Assembly (NCBI GenBank): GCA_029204225.1
Contig: CM055093.1
Coordinates: forward strand, 4,992,056 to 5,056,055
Source: Diphasiastrum complanatum
Lineage: Eukaryota; Streptophyta; Lycopodiopsida; Lycopodiales; Lycopodiaceae
Direction of reading: 5' to 3'
DNA: 64,000 bases
Shown: piece after piece, positions 21,891 through 33,499 of the stretch
Layout of the letters: each line of letters opens with the position of its first letter
How positions within the stretch are numbered: position 1 is the first letter of the stretch
Notes under the pieces: model-generated
The model's input: the letters and a program-made list of their open reading frames with translations, nothing else
What the model was told of the DNA's origin: nothing
Database searches by the model: none
Position numbers and translations under genes: made by a program

Positions 21891-21989
21891 TGTGTTCACG
21901 CAAGTCCCTCAAAGACTTGTTCCGCTGGTGCCTGACTTTGATCAGGTTCTCTCTGGGCTTGCGACATCATGATTACCATGTCGTCCAAG

Positions 21990-22870
21990 GTATAATTCTT
22001 TTGGGACAAAGGACGTCGGATTTGAACATGATTGGATCTGTTTGTTCTGAAATAGACTCACAAACCTGTGGCCACCCCCTGTTTGTGATTCTGGTAAGTA
22101 TGCACCGAATCCGACTGGTTTCGAGAACTATCCATGAAGCCCTTTTTGGGAGGTCACTTGAAACAAACGTAATAGACTGAGAAACTACATGTTTCACGTC
22201 TGGTCTGTTCCTACAGGTTTTGCGCGAGATTACCCACTGGCCAAAATCAAAAGCTAGAAAAGCTGACACCGTTCGAAGAAACCGGGGCCAAAGGATGGAA
22301 GAATGCGAAAGTAGTCCATTTCTCATGCCCTAATCGCGTTGTTTCCGGCATAAAGACTGTTCTGGGGCAAAGGACATCGGATTTGAGCAGAATTGGATCT
22401 GTTTGGTCCAAAATAGGCTCACGAACCTGTGGCAACCCCCCGTTTGTGATTCCGGTCAGTATGCACTAAATTCAACTGGTTCCGAGAACTATCCTTGAAG
22501 CTCTTTTTGGGAGGTCACTTGAAACGGACGTTATAGATTGAGAAACTACCTGTTTCACATCTGGTCTGTTCCTACAGGTTCCCCGTGAGATTACCCACTA
22601 GCCGGAATCAAAAGCTAGCAAAGCCGACACCATTCGAAGAAACCGGGGTCGAAGGATGGAAGAATGCGAAACTAGTCCGGCATGAAGACTATTTTGGGGC
22701 AAAGGATGTTGGATTTGTTTGTTCTGTAACAGGCTCATGAACCTTTGGACATCCCCCCTTTGTGATTCCAGACAGTATGCATCGAATCCGATGGGTTCCA
22801 ATACCTAACCCCCTTCTCTGAGACCCCTTTTTGAAGGTCACTTCAAACAAACATTATAGACTGAGAATTG
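21990..22870. repeat. Tandem repeat with ~350-bp unit, ~2.4 copies
   Basis: Matching blocks GGGACAAAGGACGTCGGATT (22003), GGGGCAAAGGACATCGGATT (22364) and GGGGCAAAGGATGTTGGATT (22696) give periods of about 361 and 332 bp. Units share TTTTTGGGAGGTCACTTGAAAC and GGTCTGTTCCTACAGGTT blocks. The third copy stops at about 22870, where the copia gag begins. It could be a short satellite array or part of a retroelement untranslated region. Its only open frames are short. Confidence 0.85.
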
Positions 22871-22904
22871 GGTGCTTTCTTCCACCGTCGATCTCGGTTA
22901 AAGG

Positions 22905-23760
22905 TTGATTAGGCGAAGAGCGTGACCAATGTGCTGCTTCTGAGGAGGAAGCTAGCAAACACCAGAATGATGGAAGGAGATTCACTGTTGGAGCATCTTG
23001 AGAAAATGAAGGGACTTGCAAGGCAGCTGGAGCGCCTGTGGAGAAGACTCATCTTGTGTTCACCATCTTAGGGAGCCTTCCGGTGTCCTATGACCAGTTG
23101 ATAATGGTGCTCGAGAGTAGCAAGATAGAGGATCTTGAAATCATAGAGGTCATGAAGAGGTTGCTGCACGAAGATGAGAGGAGGAAAAGCCAGGTGGGAA
23201 CAGAAGAATTAGCGCTGATCAGGAGGATGTCAACAACAAGATTCAAAGACAACCCATGAAGGTAGAGAGTGGAGAAGACAGTTCAATCCGAAGGAAGTGG
23301 AGGAGGATGGCATACGCAGACAGGAAAAATTGCGCATGCAGAATGCAGAAGGGACATCGTTTGCTATTACTGCAGCAACACTGGACACATAGTCAGGGAG
23401 TGCAACAAACGAGCTGAAGATATGAAGAAAAGAAACACAGTGCAGACAAACATGGCTAAAGAGCAGGAAGAAGAGAAAAACATAGCATTCATGGCAATTG
23501 GGGAAGATGGTGCTTCTCGTAAAGTAAGGACAAAGACAACTCCAAGAAAGGAGTGCTACCAATGGGAGCCCATCAACATCTCCAGCTCAGAAGACAGCAT
23601 GATAAAAGATGAAAGTTGGTACTTAGACTCTGGTGCTACAGTGCATATGACAAATGATAAAGGGGTACTGACGGACTACATGGAGAATCGCCAGGACAAG
23701 AGGGTGATTGTGGGGAATAACCAAGCAATCGAATTCCCAAAAGTGGGAGTGTACTTCTGA
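22905..23760 (+). pseudogene. Copia gag C-terminal half and protease
   Basis: The gag capsid segment (LANTRMMEGDSLLEHLEKMK, frameshift, then ILGSLPVSYDQLIMVLES) is of UBN2 type. A CCHC zinc knuckle CYYCSNTGHIVREC lies at 23362-23403 and would bind the element RNA. The aspartic protease site YLDSGATVHM at about 23621-23650 is intact. A stop separates the UBN2 part from the knuckle at about 23260, and another ends the frame at 23760. The start of gag is not present. Confidence 0.88.
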
Positions 23761-23769
23761 AACTTGAAG

Positions 23770-25137
23770 GGGATAGAGAAGGATTGCTGAGAGGAGTGAT
23801 GTTTGTACCAAAAATCTCAAAGAACCTCTTGTCTGTAAAGAAATTCATTGAGAATGGATTGGAGCTCAGATTTCTGAAGAACAAATGCCTAATCTTCAAA
23901 GATGGGGAAATGTTGACCAGCACGATGGAAGAGGGAGGACTCTACAGAATGGCGCTGGGTGTGAATCAAACACCAGGCGTGTGTAGCAGTGTCAAAGACA
24001 AGAAAGGATGCTCTTTGGCACAGGAGGCTAGGACATCTGGGAGCGGAAGCATTGGAGGTGATGAAGAAAAATTAGTTGGTGATAGGCTTCGACTACGACA
24101 AAGATGGGAAATCTTACATATGTGAAAGCTGTGTTCTTGGGAAGCCACATAGGGAACCGTTCAAGAGGAGGAGCGGGACTGTGACGACAACAATCCTGGA
24201 GTTGGTACACACAGACGTATGTGGGCCTATCAATCCAGAATCGCTTGGGCACTCGAAGTACTTCCTCACCTTAATAGATGACTTTAGCAAGAAAATTTTT
24301 TTGTACATTTTGAAGACCAAGGACCAAGTATTAGACAAATTCAAGGAATTTGTCATGATGGTGGAAACTCAGATAGGAAAGAGGCTGAAGAGAGTCAGAT
24401 TAGACAGTGGAGGTGAATTCATTGCAAATAAATTCAAAGACTTCTGTAAGGAGAAGGGCATACATCAAGAATTCACGATGTCATTCTTGTGGGCAGAGGT
24501 AGTCAGTACAGCTACCTACATCTCCAATAGAGTGCCGAGCAGAGTCTTGAAAGATGAGATACCAGAAAGCATATGGTCAGGAGGAAAGCCTTCTGTGGGG
24601 CATATGAGGGTGTTTGAGAGCAGAGCCTATGCTCATATTTCTGACAAACTGAGGAAGAAATTAAACCCAAAAGGGTTTCCCTATGTGTTTGTGGGATACC
24701 TTGAAAAAGCCTTTGGATATAAGGTGTACAATCCACAGACTTCCAAAGTTGTCCTATCAAGGGATGTGATATTTGATGAAGAAGGGGCTGAAAACATAGA
24801 GGAAGTAGGATCAAGTGAGAAGTTATTGAAGTACATAATGTCAGACAATGAAACAATATCAGACCAAGCAGAAGGTCCAGGAGGAAGGATTGAAGAGGTG
24901 CAAGCTAAAGGCATAGTAATAGTACCAGTGTTGAAAGACATGATCAGAGAGCCAAGAAGATCACAAAGATTGGGGAAGGCACCTGAAAAGTATGATGAAA
25001 TGACTTTTATTAGCATCCAAGAAAAGGGGAGTATTGAACCAGATTCAATTGAAGAGGCCAAAGTGAGTCTTGAGTGGGAATCTTGGAAGGCGGCCATGGA
25101 AGAGGAGATCAACTCGATCAACAAAAATGAAGCCTGA
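23770..25137 (+). pseudogene. Copia GAG-pre-integrase and integrase with core deletion
   Basis: The frame from 23784 has VPKISKNLLSVKKFIENGL (pre-integrase). A frameshift near 24080 leads into CESCVLGKPHREPFKRRSGT (zinc-binding) and the integrase core. The first Asp is in VHTDVCGP (about 24210) and the second in RLDSGGEFIANKF (about 24405). Right after HQEFTM at about 24480 the text jumps to WAEVVSTATYISNRVPS. An internal deletion therefore removed the segment that normally carries the catalytic Glu (around GVAERKN). The remaining C-terminal part (GYLEKAFGYKVYNPQTSKVV and RRSQRLGKAP) is complete and open to 25137. Confidence 0.9.
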
Positions 25138-26609
25138 GATCTGGTGTATTTGCCAACAGGAAGGAGCACCATAGGATGCAAATGGGTATATAATGTTAAA
25201 TATGGTGCAGATGGAAACATTGAAAGACACAAGGCCAGATTAGTGGCAAAGGGGTATTCACAAATTGAGGGAATAGATTACATGGAAACGTTTGCACCAG
25301 TTGTCAAATTAAGCTCACTCAGAATCTTGATATCTTGGGGAACCATGTAGGGAATGGAGATCAAACAAATGGATATGAGAACCGCCTTTCTGAATGGCAA
25401 CTTGGAAGAGGAGGTATTTATGATCAACATCCTGGTTTCACCGACAGATCTAACAGGGTATGTGCCCTTAAAAGAGCTTTATATGGCTTGAAGCAGTCCT
25501 CTAGGATGTGGTATCAGAAGATTGATGCGTTCTTTATGGGAATTGGTTTTAAATGATGTTATGCTGACAATGGGATGTACACAAAGAATGAAGGGGGCTT
25601 GTTTCTTGTTGTTGCATTGTATGTCGATGATTTGGTTATAGTATGCAACAATAAAGCTATTTTGAATGAATTCAAGGAAAAGTTAAAAGGCACCTTTGAA
25701 ATGAAAGATATGGGAAAAATGCATTATTGCCTAGGGATACAAATCATCAGGACCTGGGACAGGGAAAGAGGCTTAACATGGATGGGATAGAGCATATATA
25801 TAAACGAACTCATTGAGAAATTTAGAATACAGGAATGTTCCCCTATAGGGATCCCATTAAATCTTGATTCCAAGCTAAACAAAGAAATGAGTCCTAACAC
25901 ACTAGAAGACATGGAGGGGATGAAAGGAAAACCATACAGAAACCTAGTAGGCAGCCTAATGTATGCCATGGTGTGCACAAGGTTGGACCTAGGGGTAGCA
26001 GTAACCAAGCTCAGCCAGTTTCTCAGTAACCCAAGAGAAGAGCATTGGCAGGCAGCGAAGCGTGTGATAAGATACCTAAAGGAAACAACCAACTTGGGTC
26101 TCACATATAGAGTTGAAAAGGAATTCATGACAGGATATGCAGACTTTGATTGGGGAGGAGACCTAGATGATCAGAAGTCTACAAGCGGATACATATACAT
26201 GATCGATTGGTCCTGCATAAGTTGGAGTTGTAAAAAGCAACACTCAACAGCTCTATCAACAACATAATCCAAGTACATGGGTGTTTGCCACACAACAAAA
26301 GAATATTTGTGGATGCAAAGCATGCTAGGAGAACTGGGAATTGACAACATAGACATGGTGCTATATAATGACAATCAGGGGTGTTTGTTCCTTAGTAGGA
26401 ATGCTGGATTTCACAAGAAAAGCAAACACATAGCCATGCAGTACCATTTTGTCAGAAACCTGGTGCAGGAAGAAAAACTGAAACTAAAGTTTTGTAGCAC
26501 TGATTTCATGCTTGCAGATATAATGACTAAATCACTGGTTAAAAGTTGTTTTGTTTATTTGAGGAATATGATAGGATTAGAAAACCTAAATGATGTTTTC
26601 AGAATGTAG
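25138..26609 (+). pseudogene. Copia reverse transcriptase and RNase H
   Basis: RT starts with [20 protein letters not shown] and [11 protein letters not shown]. It has frameshifts at about 25340 and 25440. It then shows LKRALYGLKQSSRMWYQKI and the catalytic box LYVDDLVIV (25617-25631, intact YVDD), followed by the LGIQI motif. RNase H follows with GYADFDWGGDLDDQKSTSGY (about 26131-26190) and ends with FCSTDFMLADIMTKSL at about 26495-26540. Three further stops occur: after IGFK at about 25555, after LTWMG at about 25790, and after LSTT at about 26265. The element is non-autonomous but retains the RT active site. Confidence 0.9.
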
Positions 26610-26623
26610 CTATGGAGGACTGT

Positions 26624-26640
26624 GAAGTGAGGGAGGATTT
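26624..26640 (+). promoter_or_regulatory. Putative polypurine tract of the copia element
   Basis: GAAGTGAGGGAGGATT lies about 17 bp after the last stop codon (26607-26609) and just before TGTGGCCATAT. This is where a plus-strand primer and the 3' LTR start would be expected. No second LTR copy is present to confirm the boundary. Confidence 0.4.
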
Positions 26641-27340
26641 GTGGCCATATAGCGACACTTCATAGTCAGATGAAACTAGAAAAGACAGTCTAAGGAGTTA
26701 AAGATACGTAATTCTTGATGTCCAGTAGGACACATGGGCAAAAGTGCCTTCTTGGCATTGATGATGTTTTGTGCATATAATGGATAATGAATAGAACAGA
26801 TGTATGCTTTTGGGTAATCTTTGTCTTTGCAATTTGCTTGATGGGATTGCTTTGTGATTATTGCGAATGATTGAAGATCTTTGCTTTTGCTTTTTATTTG
26901 TGTTCCATCCTAGCCAAAGGAATTATGACACACAGATCACAATGACGTCCGACATAATCCGTATTGTGGTTATGATGGAGGGTGACTGCCTGGTAAAATA
27001 CCCTTTTTTTAGGAATATCACCAGCTCCATTCCTATGCTATGTCGATTTTGGCAATACCTCATTCCCAAATTCTCAAAAACATTCCCATTCACAAAGGTC
27101 ACGTTGCCATTGTGTTCCCGTTCCCTGGCAACTATGCCACCCAGTCAAGTCGCTGGCAACATAATGTTAGACCCGTCACGACACATGGGGCATTGGTGCG
27201 CACAACTCGACAAATGAGAAATACATTGAGGATCCGAATTTGTATTTCCACATCCGTAAAATCATTTTTCAAATTTCTACAAAGGAAATGGTGGTGCTTC
27301 ATAGAACGTAATCTGTGGGGCAAATTTTTTTATGAGAAAT
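26641..27340 (+). other. Probable 3' LTR region of the copia element, end not defined
   Basis: Non-coding sequence directly after the putative polypurine tract. It should contain the 3' LTR, but no TG...CA pair or TATA could be fixed with confidence. No other copy occurs in this window. Confidence 0.3.
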
Positions 27341-27342
27341 TT

Positions 27343-27437
27343 TTTTTACAGGCACCTTCTTGCTTTCGGAAGGTGCACGTAAAAAAATTTGTCATAATTT
27401 TACACATACCTTCCACCCAGAAGGTGCATGTAAAAAT
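27343..27437. repeat. Two successive related hairpins (GCACCTTC...GAAGGTGC)
   Basis: Hairpin 1 (27343-27388) pairs TTTTTTTACAGGCACCTTC with GAAGGTGCACGTAAAAAAA around a 9-nt loop. Hairpin 2 (27398-27437) pairs TTTTACACATACCTTC with GAAGGTGCATGTAAAA. They are diverged versions of one inverted repeat. They could be the ends of a small collapsed transposon or a duplicated hairpin. Confidence 0.65.
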
Positions 27438-27480
27438 AATTTACCTAAAAAAAAAATGTGAAAAATGAATTCACATGGCG

Positions 27481-27579
27481 GAAGGGCTGGCCCCGCCCGG
27501 GGAAGGATGCTGCGACCTCGGGCCTTCGCCCTCGGGCGCATCACCTTCCCAGGCAGAAGGGCCTAGGAGCCGGCCCTTC
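27481..27579. repeat. GC-rich ~100-bp imperfect palindrome
   Basis: Outer arms GAAGGGCTGGC (27481) and GCCGGCCCTTC (ending 27579). Middle arms GGGAAGGATGC and GCATCACCTTCCC. Inner arms TGCGACCTCGGGC and GCCCTCGGGCGCA around CTTC. This forms one long GC-rich stem-loop in an otherwise AT-rich region. Confidence 0.65.
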
Positions 27580-27741
27580 CCTCCCCCATATAATTCTGAA
27601 TTGGGTGGCCTTTCCAAAGAATAAGAAAAATGAGAAACGCCCATGCCCAAGCCCCCACTTCCCATTCTCTCTCTCTAAATAAGAGAAAAAACAAGTGGGG
27701 GGTGCAGATGGTAGTTAATGCCACCGCCATCTGAACCACAC

Positions 27742-27800
27742 CCCCCCTTTCTCACGCGTTCCCCCCCCCCTTCCTCACGCCCCCCCCCCTTCCTCCCTCG
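27742..27800. repeat. Poly-C / CT-rich low-complexity tract
   Basis: Runs of 7-10 C residues separated by TTTCTCACG or TTCCTCACG units, an imperfect minisatellite with repeated CCCCCCCTTCCTCACG. Confidence 0.85.
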
Positions 27801-28009
27801 CCCACCTTCTTCCCCACGATCTCCTCCACCGCCCACCTTCTTTCCCACGATCTTTGCTATATGTTTTTGAACGTGGGCTGGGCATTGTTTTTGAACGTGG
27901 GCTGCCTGGGCATTGTTGTCTGATCTCTCTTTCATCTCTCTTTCTGCCTGAGCATCATTGGCTGATCTCCCTTTCTGCCAAGGGAGGCTGTTTACTGGTT
28001 GCGGTTCAC

Positions 28010-28115
28010 AGGTGGTTGCCACAGGAAGAACAAAAAGTTTGTTTATGGTTGCTGCTCTCTGGTGGTTGCCACAGGAGGAACTTGCTGCTCGCTGGTGATT
28101 GCCACAGGAAGAACG
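28010..28115 (+). repeat. Short tandem units GGTGGTTGCCACAGGAAGAA
   Basis: Three related blocks (28011, 28061, 28094) at intervals of 50 and 33 bp, with CTGCTCTCTGGTGG-type spacers. The repeat gives short open frames on both strands that are not considered genes. Confidence 0.7.
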
Positions 28116-28199
28116 CCTCCTATTTTCCTCATTATTGCTGGCTGCCATAGTATCTAATAAAGTTTTGGAGCCAGTTCTGATTGCTGTCACATGTATTCT

Positions 28200-29985
28200 T
28201 AGTTGTGTATATCCTTGTCATAGATGTTTTTTAAGGGCTTTATTGTGTGTACACCTCAAATGAAGCATATTTTAGAGGAGTGCTCACCACATCTGATTAC
28301 TTATGACTTGATTCCAAGCAGGAGGTTGAAGAAGCTGATCTGAAGTGGATCTCAAGCAAAAGACACAACATTACTGTTTGATAGCTACCTGATCAGTTCT
28401 CCCTGGATTTCAAGCAAGACGTAGTTAGGTATGTCAGAAGATGTGCAATTGTTGTTGAAATTCTGTTGTTGTTGGAAATCCAATTTGCATGCTATTATTT
28501 GAATTGCATTAACCAAATTATTTGAATAGGCCAAGCATTGAGTGAGACGAAGAAGTTTGGTGTTTCACAGTATTGCAATGATTGGGAACAAACGTAGGCA
28601 AAGTAGGCTCCAACCACTATTGATTAGATTTTGTGTCTACATATTTTTAGCCAAAATTTCATACTAATTTTCGAGAGAGTCCATTAGAACACCACAAACC
28701 ACCCGAAATAAAATTTTGTTTTACAAGTATATTTTGTTTATCTTTGATGAATAGAAATAAAATTTTGGCTATTAATTATCGCAAACCAAAGCTAATGTCA
28801 ACATTGCATGGTAGTACTTGTATCATTAAATTGATTATACCTCATATATGTCATGGAAATATCCAACCAACCACAATCAATAACATGTGTTCTTGCATGC
28901 GACCCTGACTAGGTATACTTGACATTTTCGCTTGTCTCCAAAACCTTGCTGAGATAATGAACTCGCCTTGAACTCTGACTTTTCTCAACTCAAGCTGGTA
29001 CAACATTACAGACATCAACATAAAAACACCCTAGGCTACATGTTACAATGATTGATTGGATTAAGAATTAACCAAGTTATCGTCTGTGGGATCTTTTTTA
29101 GTTTTCATGCAAAAAATTCAGACTTTGCATAGTAACACTAATGCACGCAGTGTGGAACCATAATTCCTTATTCAATAGAAAAAAAAAATGGCATGCACTT
29201 AACAGTGTTAGTGTATGATGATAGTTTGTCTTGTTGGTAGTTGGCAAATGGAATAAAGTAAGATTACTCATAAAATTGTTGCGATAATGTGGTTATGGCT
29301 TTATTGAAATTATAGTTAAGGTTTATTAATTACGTGGCCATAGAAGACACCCACTGAGTTAGCTTGGTATTTATACCTATTGACTAAACTTCGACAAATT
29401 TTCATATGAGCATTTCAAGAATCATAGGGCATGCATGGATGATGTCCACAAGGAGGAGGTTTTTTCTTTTAATGGTATATTCTAGAGCCTTGTAATTGTT
29501 GGTGAGGGTTTAGGTATGTTCGCGTGCATTCCTTGCGATAGCTTGTCTTTTTTTCTGAGTGAGGGTGATTGTGCTTGTCTATTAATAGTCCATGATTAAT
29601 GAAAGCAAGACACATTGTATTTGGACCTTATAATAAAAATTCAAATTAATCGCTTCAATGCTCATAGTCAGAACTTATAGTTTAAGGAGATTGAATAATT
29701 TTTTAAAATTGTTTCAAAACTTTGGACATGCTACATGGTAGCAGGTACTCGATAACATGTCAACAATCACTTCTTTGCCCAAGGCCCCAATGCCCATTGC
29801 ATAACCCGTATCTTATAAACCGTAGCCCTGATTTGGACCCTATCATCTATGGGACCCCATAAATAGGTGATCATACACTTGTAGATACTAGATATTGCCA
29901 TATCCCAATGTCCATACATATTAAAGACTGAGTCACTGAGTTGAAAGTTCTTAGTTCATAGTGCTGAGTGGCAAGTGCTTCAAAG
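28200..29985. other. Intergenic stretch without recognisable genes
   Basis: AT-rich sequence. No open frame with a recognisable domain, no LTR signature and no repeat obvious by eye. Confidence 0.35.
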
Positions 29986-30145
<160 letters not shown>

Positions 30146-30299
30146 CTCTCTCCAACGTGTTGCTTTGTTCGGAACACATTTCGATGAATCATTGTTATTG
30201 GAAAATCAAATTAGTTTGGTCTTTCCTCTACTGATTTTTCAGCATCTACTGGTCTTGATCATATCCATGTATCTTTTTGAAATTAGCTTGTTGAAATTT

Positions 30300-31105
30300 A
30301 TGGCCTACTACGCATTGGATTGTTTGTCATGCGGGACAAACAAAATATTCGTGCTTCATTTGTGGGCTCAAGTCGTAGCCAAAAAGATGCTACAAAAGGA
30401 AGCCATGCAATACATGATGAATCCTACAATGAAAATTTGGAAACCACAAGATGGAATACAATTATGGAAGCCTGACACAAACGGTTGTCCAATGTTGCCT
30501 AAAGGAGATCCTCATGCATTACCACTTTTGTCGCCCTCAAGGACCAAATTATGATTGTTGATGGAATAAATAAGCATATTTCATTTTGGAAAAAATATAT
30601 GGAAAATAGACATGTCAATCCCAATTATAGAGATTTTATTTTGCCTGTAATTGCATATTGGGAGAATATTATCAACATTTTAAATCTAGATGAAATAATT
30701 GAAATTCATGTTCATTTGATGGATGGTTTTTGGCCTAGGACGAGATGGATGGATGTTAATATTGACAATCCAACTAGCTTGATAGAAGATAAAGAGGAGG
30801 AAGATGAAGAACACTATTGTGGTCCATTGAAGGAGAAACCAAAGGTGCCATTCAAGCCTCATATTGATGTGCATAAAGACCAATTTGTGCTGGTGCGCCC
30901 CAATGACAAACTATATCCAATTTGGCTAGGTGTTACCCTTTCGAATGTAAACCAACAAAAGACATCAACAAACTTCATGAAAGTGCTTGTTCAATATTGG
31001 GCTCCCATTTGTAGAGGCAATGCTTCTGATGTGGAAAGCTATAAGGACTGTTGGACTAAGCAATGGAGAAGCAATTCGTATCATGAGGTTTATCTGAGAT
31101 TTTGA
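30300..31105 (+). pseudogene. Unidentified coding remnant, two overlapping frames
   Basis: Two open frames overlap by four bases (ATGA at 30551-30554). Frame 1 (30300-30554) reads MAYYALDCLSCGTNKIFVLH and later WKPDTNGCPMLPKGDPHA. Frame 2 (30551-31105, 184 codons) has an acidic stretch EDKEEEDEEHY and then a compact segment DQFVLVRPNDKLYPIWLGV... KVLVQYWAPI. The latter looks like a small beta-barrel, BAH- or Tudor-like fold, but that is a guess from the pattern of aromatic and hydrophobic residues. The overlap looks like a frameshift in one former gene. Gene-like codon usage and length exceed what chance would give. I do not recognise the family with confidence; a transposon-borne gene is likely given the surroundings. 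Confidence 0.45.
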
Positions 31106-31284
31106 AAGAAATCCTCGACATTTTGTAATTTAGTACAAAGAGGAGATAATATTTAGATAAGAAGATTATTTAGGCAAATCTCAAACATTACTTTACTAAA
31201 ATTGTGACAGAGTTTCAAAAGATAAGCATTTGTACGTCATAATAATGTTATAAGGAAGACCTAAAAATGTGTCCAACGCAACTG

Positions 31285-33385
31285 TCAAGACATCAATTCA
31301 CTGCCAAACTTTAGCCTAATATACTCAAACTTGTATTTGCCTAGCAACTTCATAATTACATTAGCAACTTGTGTGGCAGTAGTACAATGAACCACGTCTA
31401 TGTCTTTTGAACAAAGTTTTTCAAGTATAAAATGATACTTTATTTCTACATGCCTTGTTCTAGCATGAAACACTAGATTTTTAGCTAATTGGATTTCACT
31501 TTGAGTTTCACAAAAAATAAATGTGCCTTTGGCTTGCTTTATATATATTTCTCTGAGCAGCTCTCATAGCTAGCTCTTATGTTGCAAAGCATAAGGCTTT
31601 ATATTCAAGTTCAGTAGTAGAAAGTAATACGGTGTCCTACTTTTTGCTTGACTAAGAAAAAAAGCCATTTCCAACATCAAAAGCATAACTTGAATAGACT
31701 AGACCAAGATCAAGATGCCTGTCACATACCTTAGAATGTGTTTAGCTACTTCCCAATGCTCCAAGGTAGGTGTTGCCATAAATTGACTCACAAGACTCAC
31801 ATCATAATAGATGTGTGGTCTGGTAGTGGTGAGATATATAAGACTACCAACAAGTTGGTGATACAATGTATAATCAACAAGACAACTCTCATCGAGATGC
31901 CACAATTTCTTGCTAATGTCACTCAATAAAGTCAATGGCTTACAATCAGACATAGTAAATCTTTCTAGGACATCTCGAGCATATTTTGCTTGTGAAGGCT
32001 TGGTATTGTATATGTTTTGCCACACTTCTATGCCTAGACAATAATGCATTAAATCCAAATCGGCCATCTCAAAATGTTTACACAAACTAAACTTGATAAG
32101 TTTTATCAAGTCCTCATCAGTTCCTATGATGATGATATCACCAACATATAGCACAACCAATGCAAGACTATCATCACTAGTAAGGACATAGAGATCAGGA
32201 TCGGAGTTTTTTCTCAATGACATAAACCCATTAGATAGAAAATACCTATCTATACAAACATACCATGCTCATGGCATTTGTTTTAGACCATTAAGCTTTT
32301 TGCAGCTTGCATACTTTGTCTTCTTGGCATTGAACATATAGACTTCTTCTTCAAAGTTGGCATTGAATAAAGCTAATTTCACCAGTGAAGAAAGCTAACT
32401 TCACGTTCTTTGATGGAACCCTAAATCCTAAAAATGAAGCTAATGCTATCACCGAGCGTAAAGAGTCCACTTAACCAGAGGAGCCAACGTCTCATCACAT
32501 TCAATACATTTACTTTGCTCATAGCCCTTTTACCACCAAGTGTGCCTTGTGTTTCGCAGGTTATTCATCAGCATAGAATTTAGTTTTGTATACCCATTTG
32601 TTATTAATGTGTCTCTTACTACCTGGAAGATCAACTAGGTCCCATGTAGCATGCTTATGGGATGAATCCATCTCATTCTACATATCCCCTTGCCATTCCT
32701 TGAGATACTTTGTCTCTTCATAGATTGGCAGCCCTTGGCACTTAAAGATGTCACTCGTGAGGGTGTAATTCAGATGGTAACAATCGGTCTGCTTGAAAGA
32801 TCAATCTTAGTAGATTCATGCTCTCATTCTTCATAATGGTTTTATACCATTTAGGCACTTTCACCTAAGATGATACACTTCTTGGTGAGTAGATATTCCA
32901 AGGAGTGTTCAAGTACAATCTCTTGCTTCCCACACATTTCTCCTTTCTAGCACCAATCAGCAGGTAATGGATGGAGTCCAATCACGATCCTCTTCTTGCA
33001 ATTGATCCTCATGCTTGATTTCTTGTGGAATACCATCTTCATCTTCTTCTAAGGTCATAGGAAGTCTCTTAATGTCACTATCACCTTTAGCACGATCATC
33101 TTAATGAAATCCATGCATTTCGTCAAAAATCACATCCTTGATAATGTGGATTTTTTGTATCACTAGATCAAATCACTTATATACTTTCATCCTCTCATCA
33201 TAACCAACAAAAAAACACTTAATAGACTTCACATCAAGTTTGTTTCGCTCCTCCTTTGGCATGCGTACATAAGCTTTGCACCCAAAAATGTGAAACTTGT
33301 CAATCTCTGACTTCATTCCCATGAGTGCCTCTTCAGCAATCACATTGGAAATCGCAATAGTGGCACTCCTTGCAAATGTTGGGAT
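31285..33385 (-). pseudogene. Ty1/copia pol fragment (integrase C-end, RT, RNase H)
   Basis: Reading the minus strand from about 33370: the integrase C-terminal segment FHIFGCKAYVRMPKEERNKL and FFVGYDERMKVYK. Next come a degenerate linker and the RT start (NKWVYKTKF). The open frame 32223-31699 follows, with DSLALVVLYVGDIIIIGTDE. There the RT box YVDD reads YVGD, so one catalytic Asp is lost. HYCLGIEVW follows, then ETELEY-like RNase H (TVLLSTTELEYKALCFATXE) and the C-end (31473-31285). It is closely related in wording to the copia relic at 54477-56927 and probably of the same family. Its left end stops at 31285; its right end abuts a plus-strand copia LTR near 33500. Confidence 0.88.
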
Positions 33386-33499
33386 ATTCTCCTACTAATT
33401 GACTAATCGACATTTTAATCTTCGTCCAACTTTTATCCAGACCTGTAGATTTCTTCATGTTTTTACACATCTGCATAACTACTCAGAAACAACTCATAG

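Larger units (their letters stand above)
22880..26640 (+). mobile_element. Ty1/copia element, 5'-truncated (gag to RNase H)
   Basis: The longest retroelement in the window, on the plus strand. The order is gag (UBN2 part), zinc knuckle, protease, GAG-pre-integrase, integrase, RT and RNase H, which is diagnostic of copia because integrase precedes RT. The 5' LTR, PBS and gag N-terminal part are missing. Its left edge abuts the ~350-bp tandem repeat. A purine-rich tract follows the last stop codon. Confidence 0.9.
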
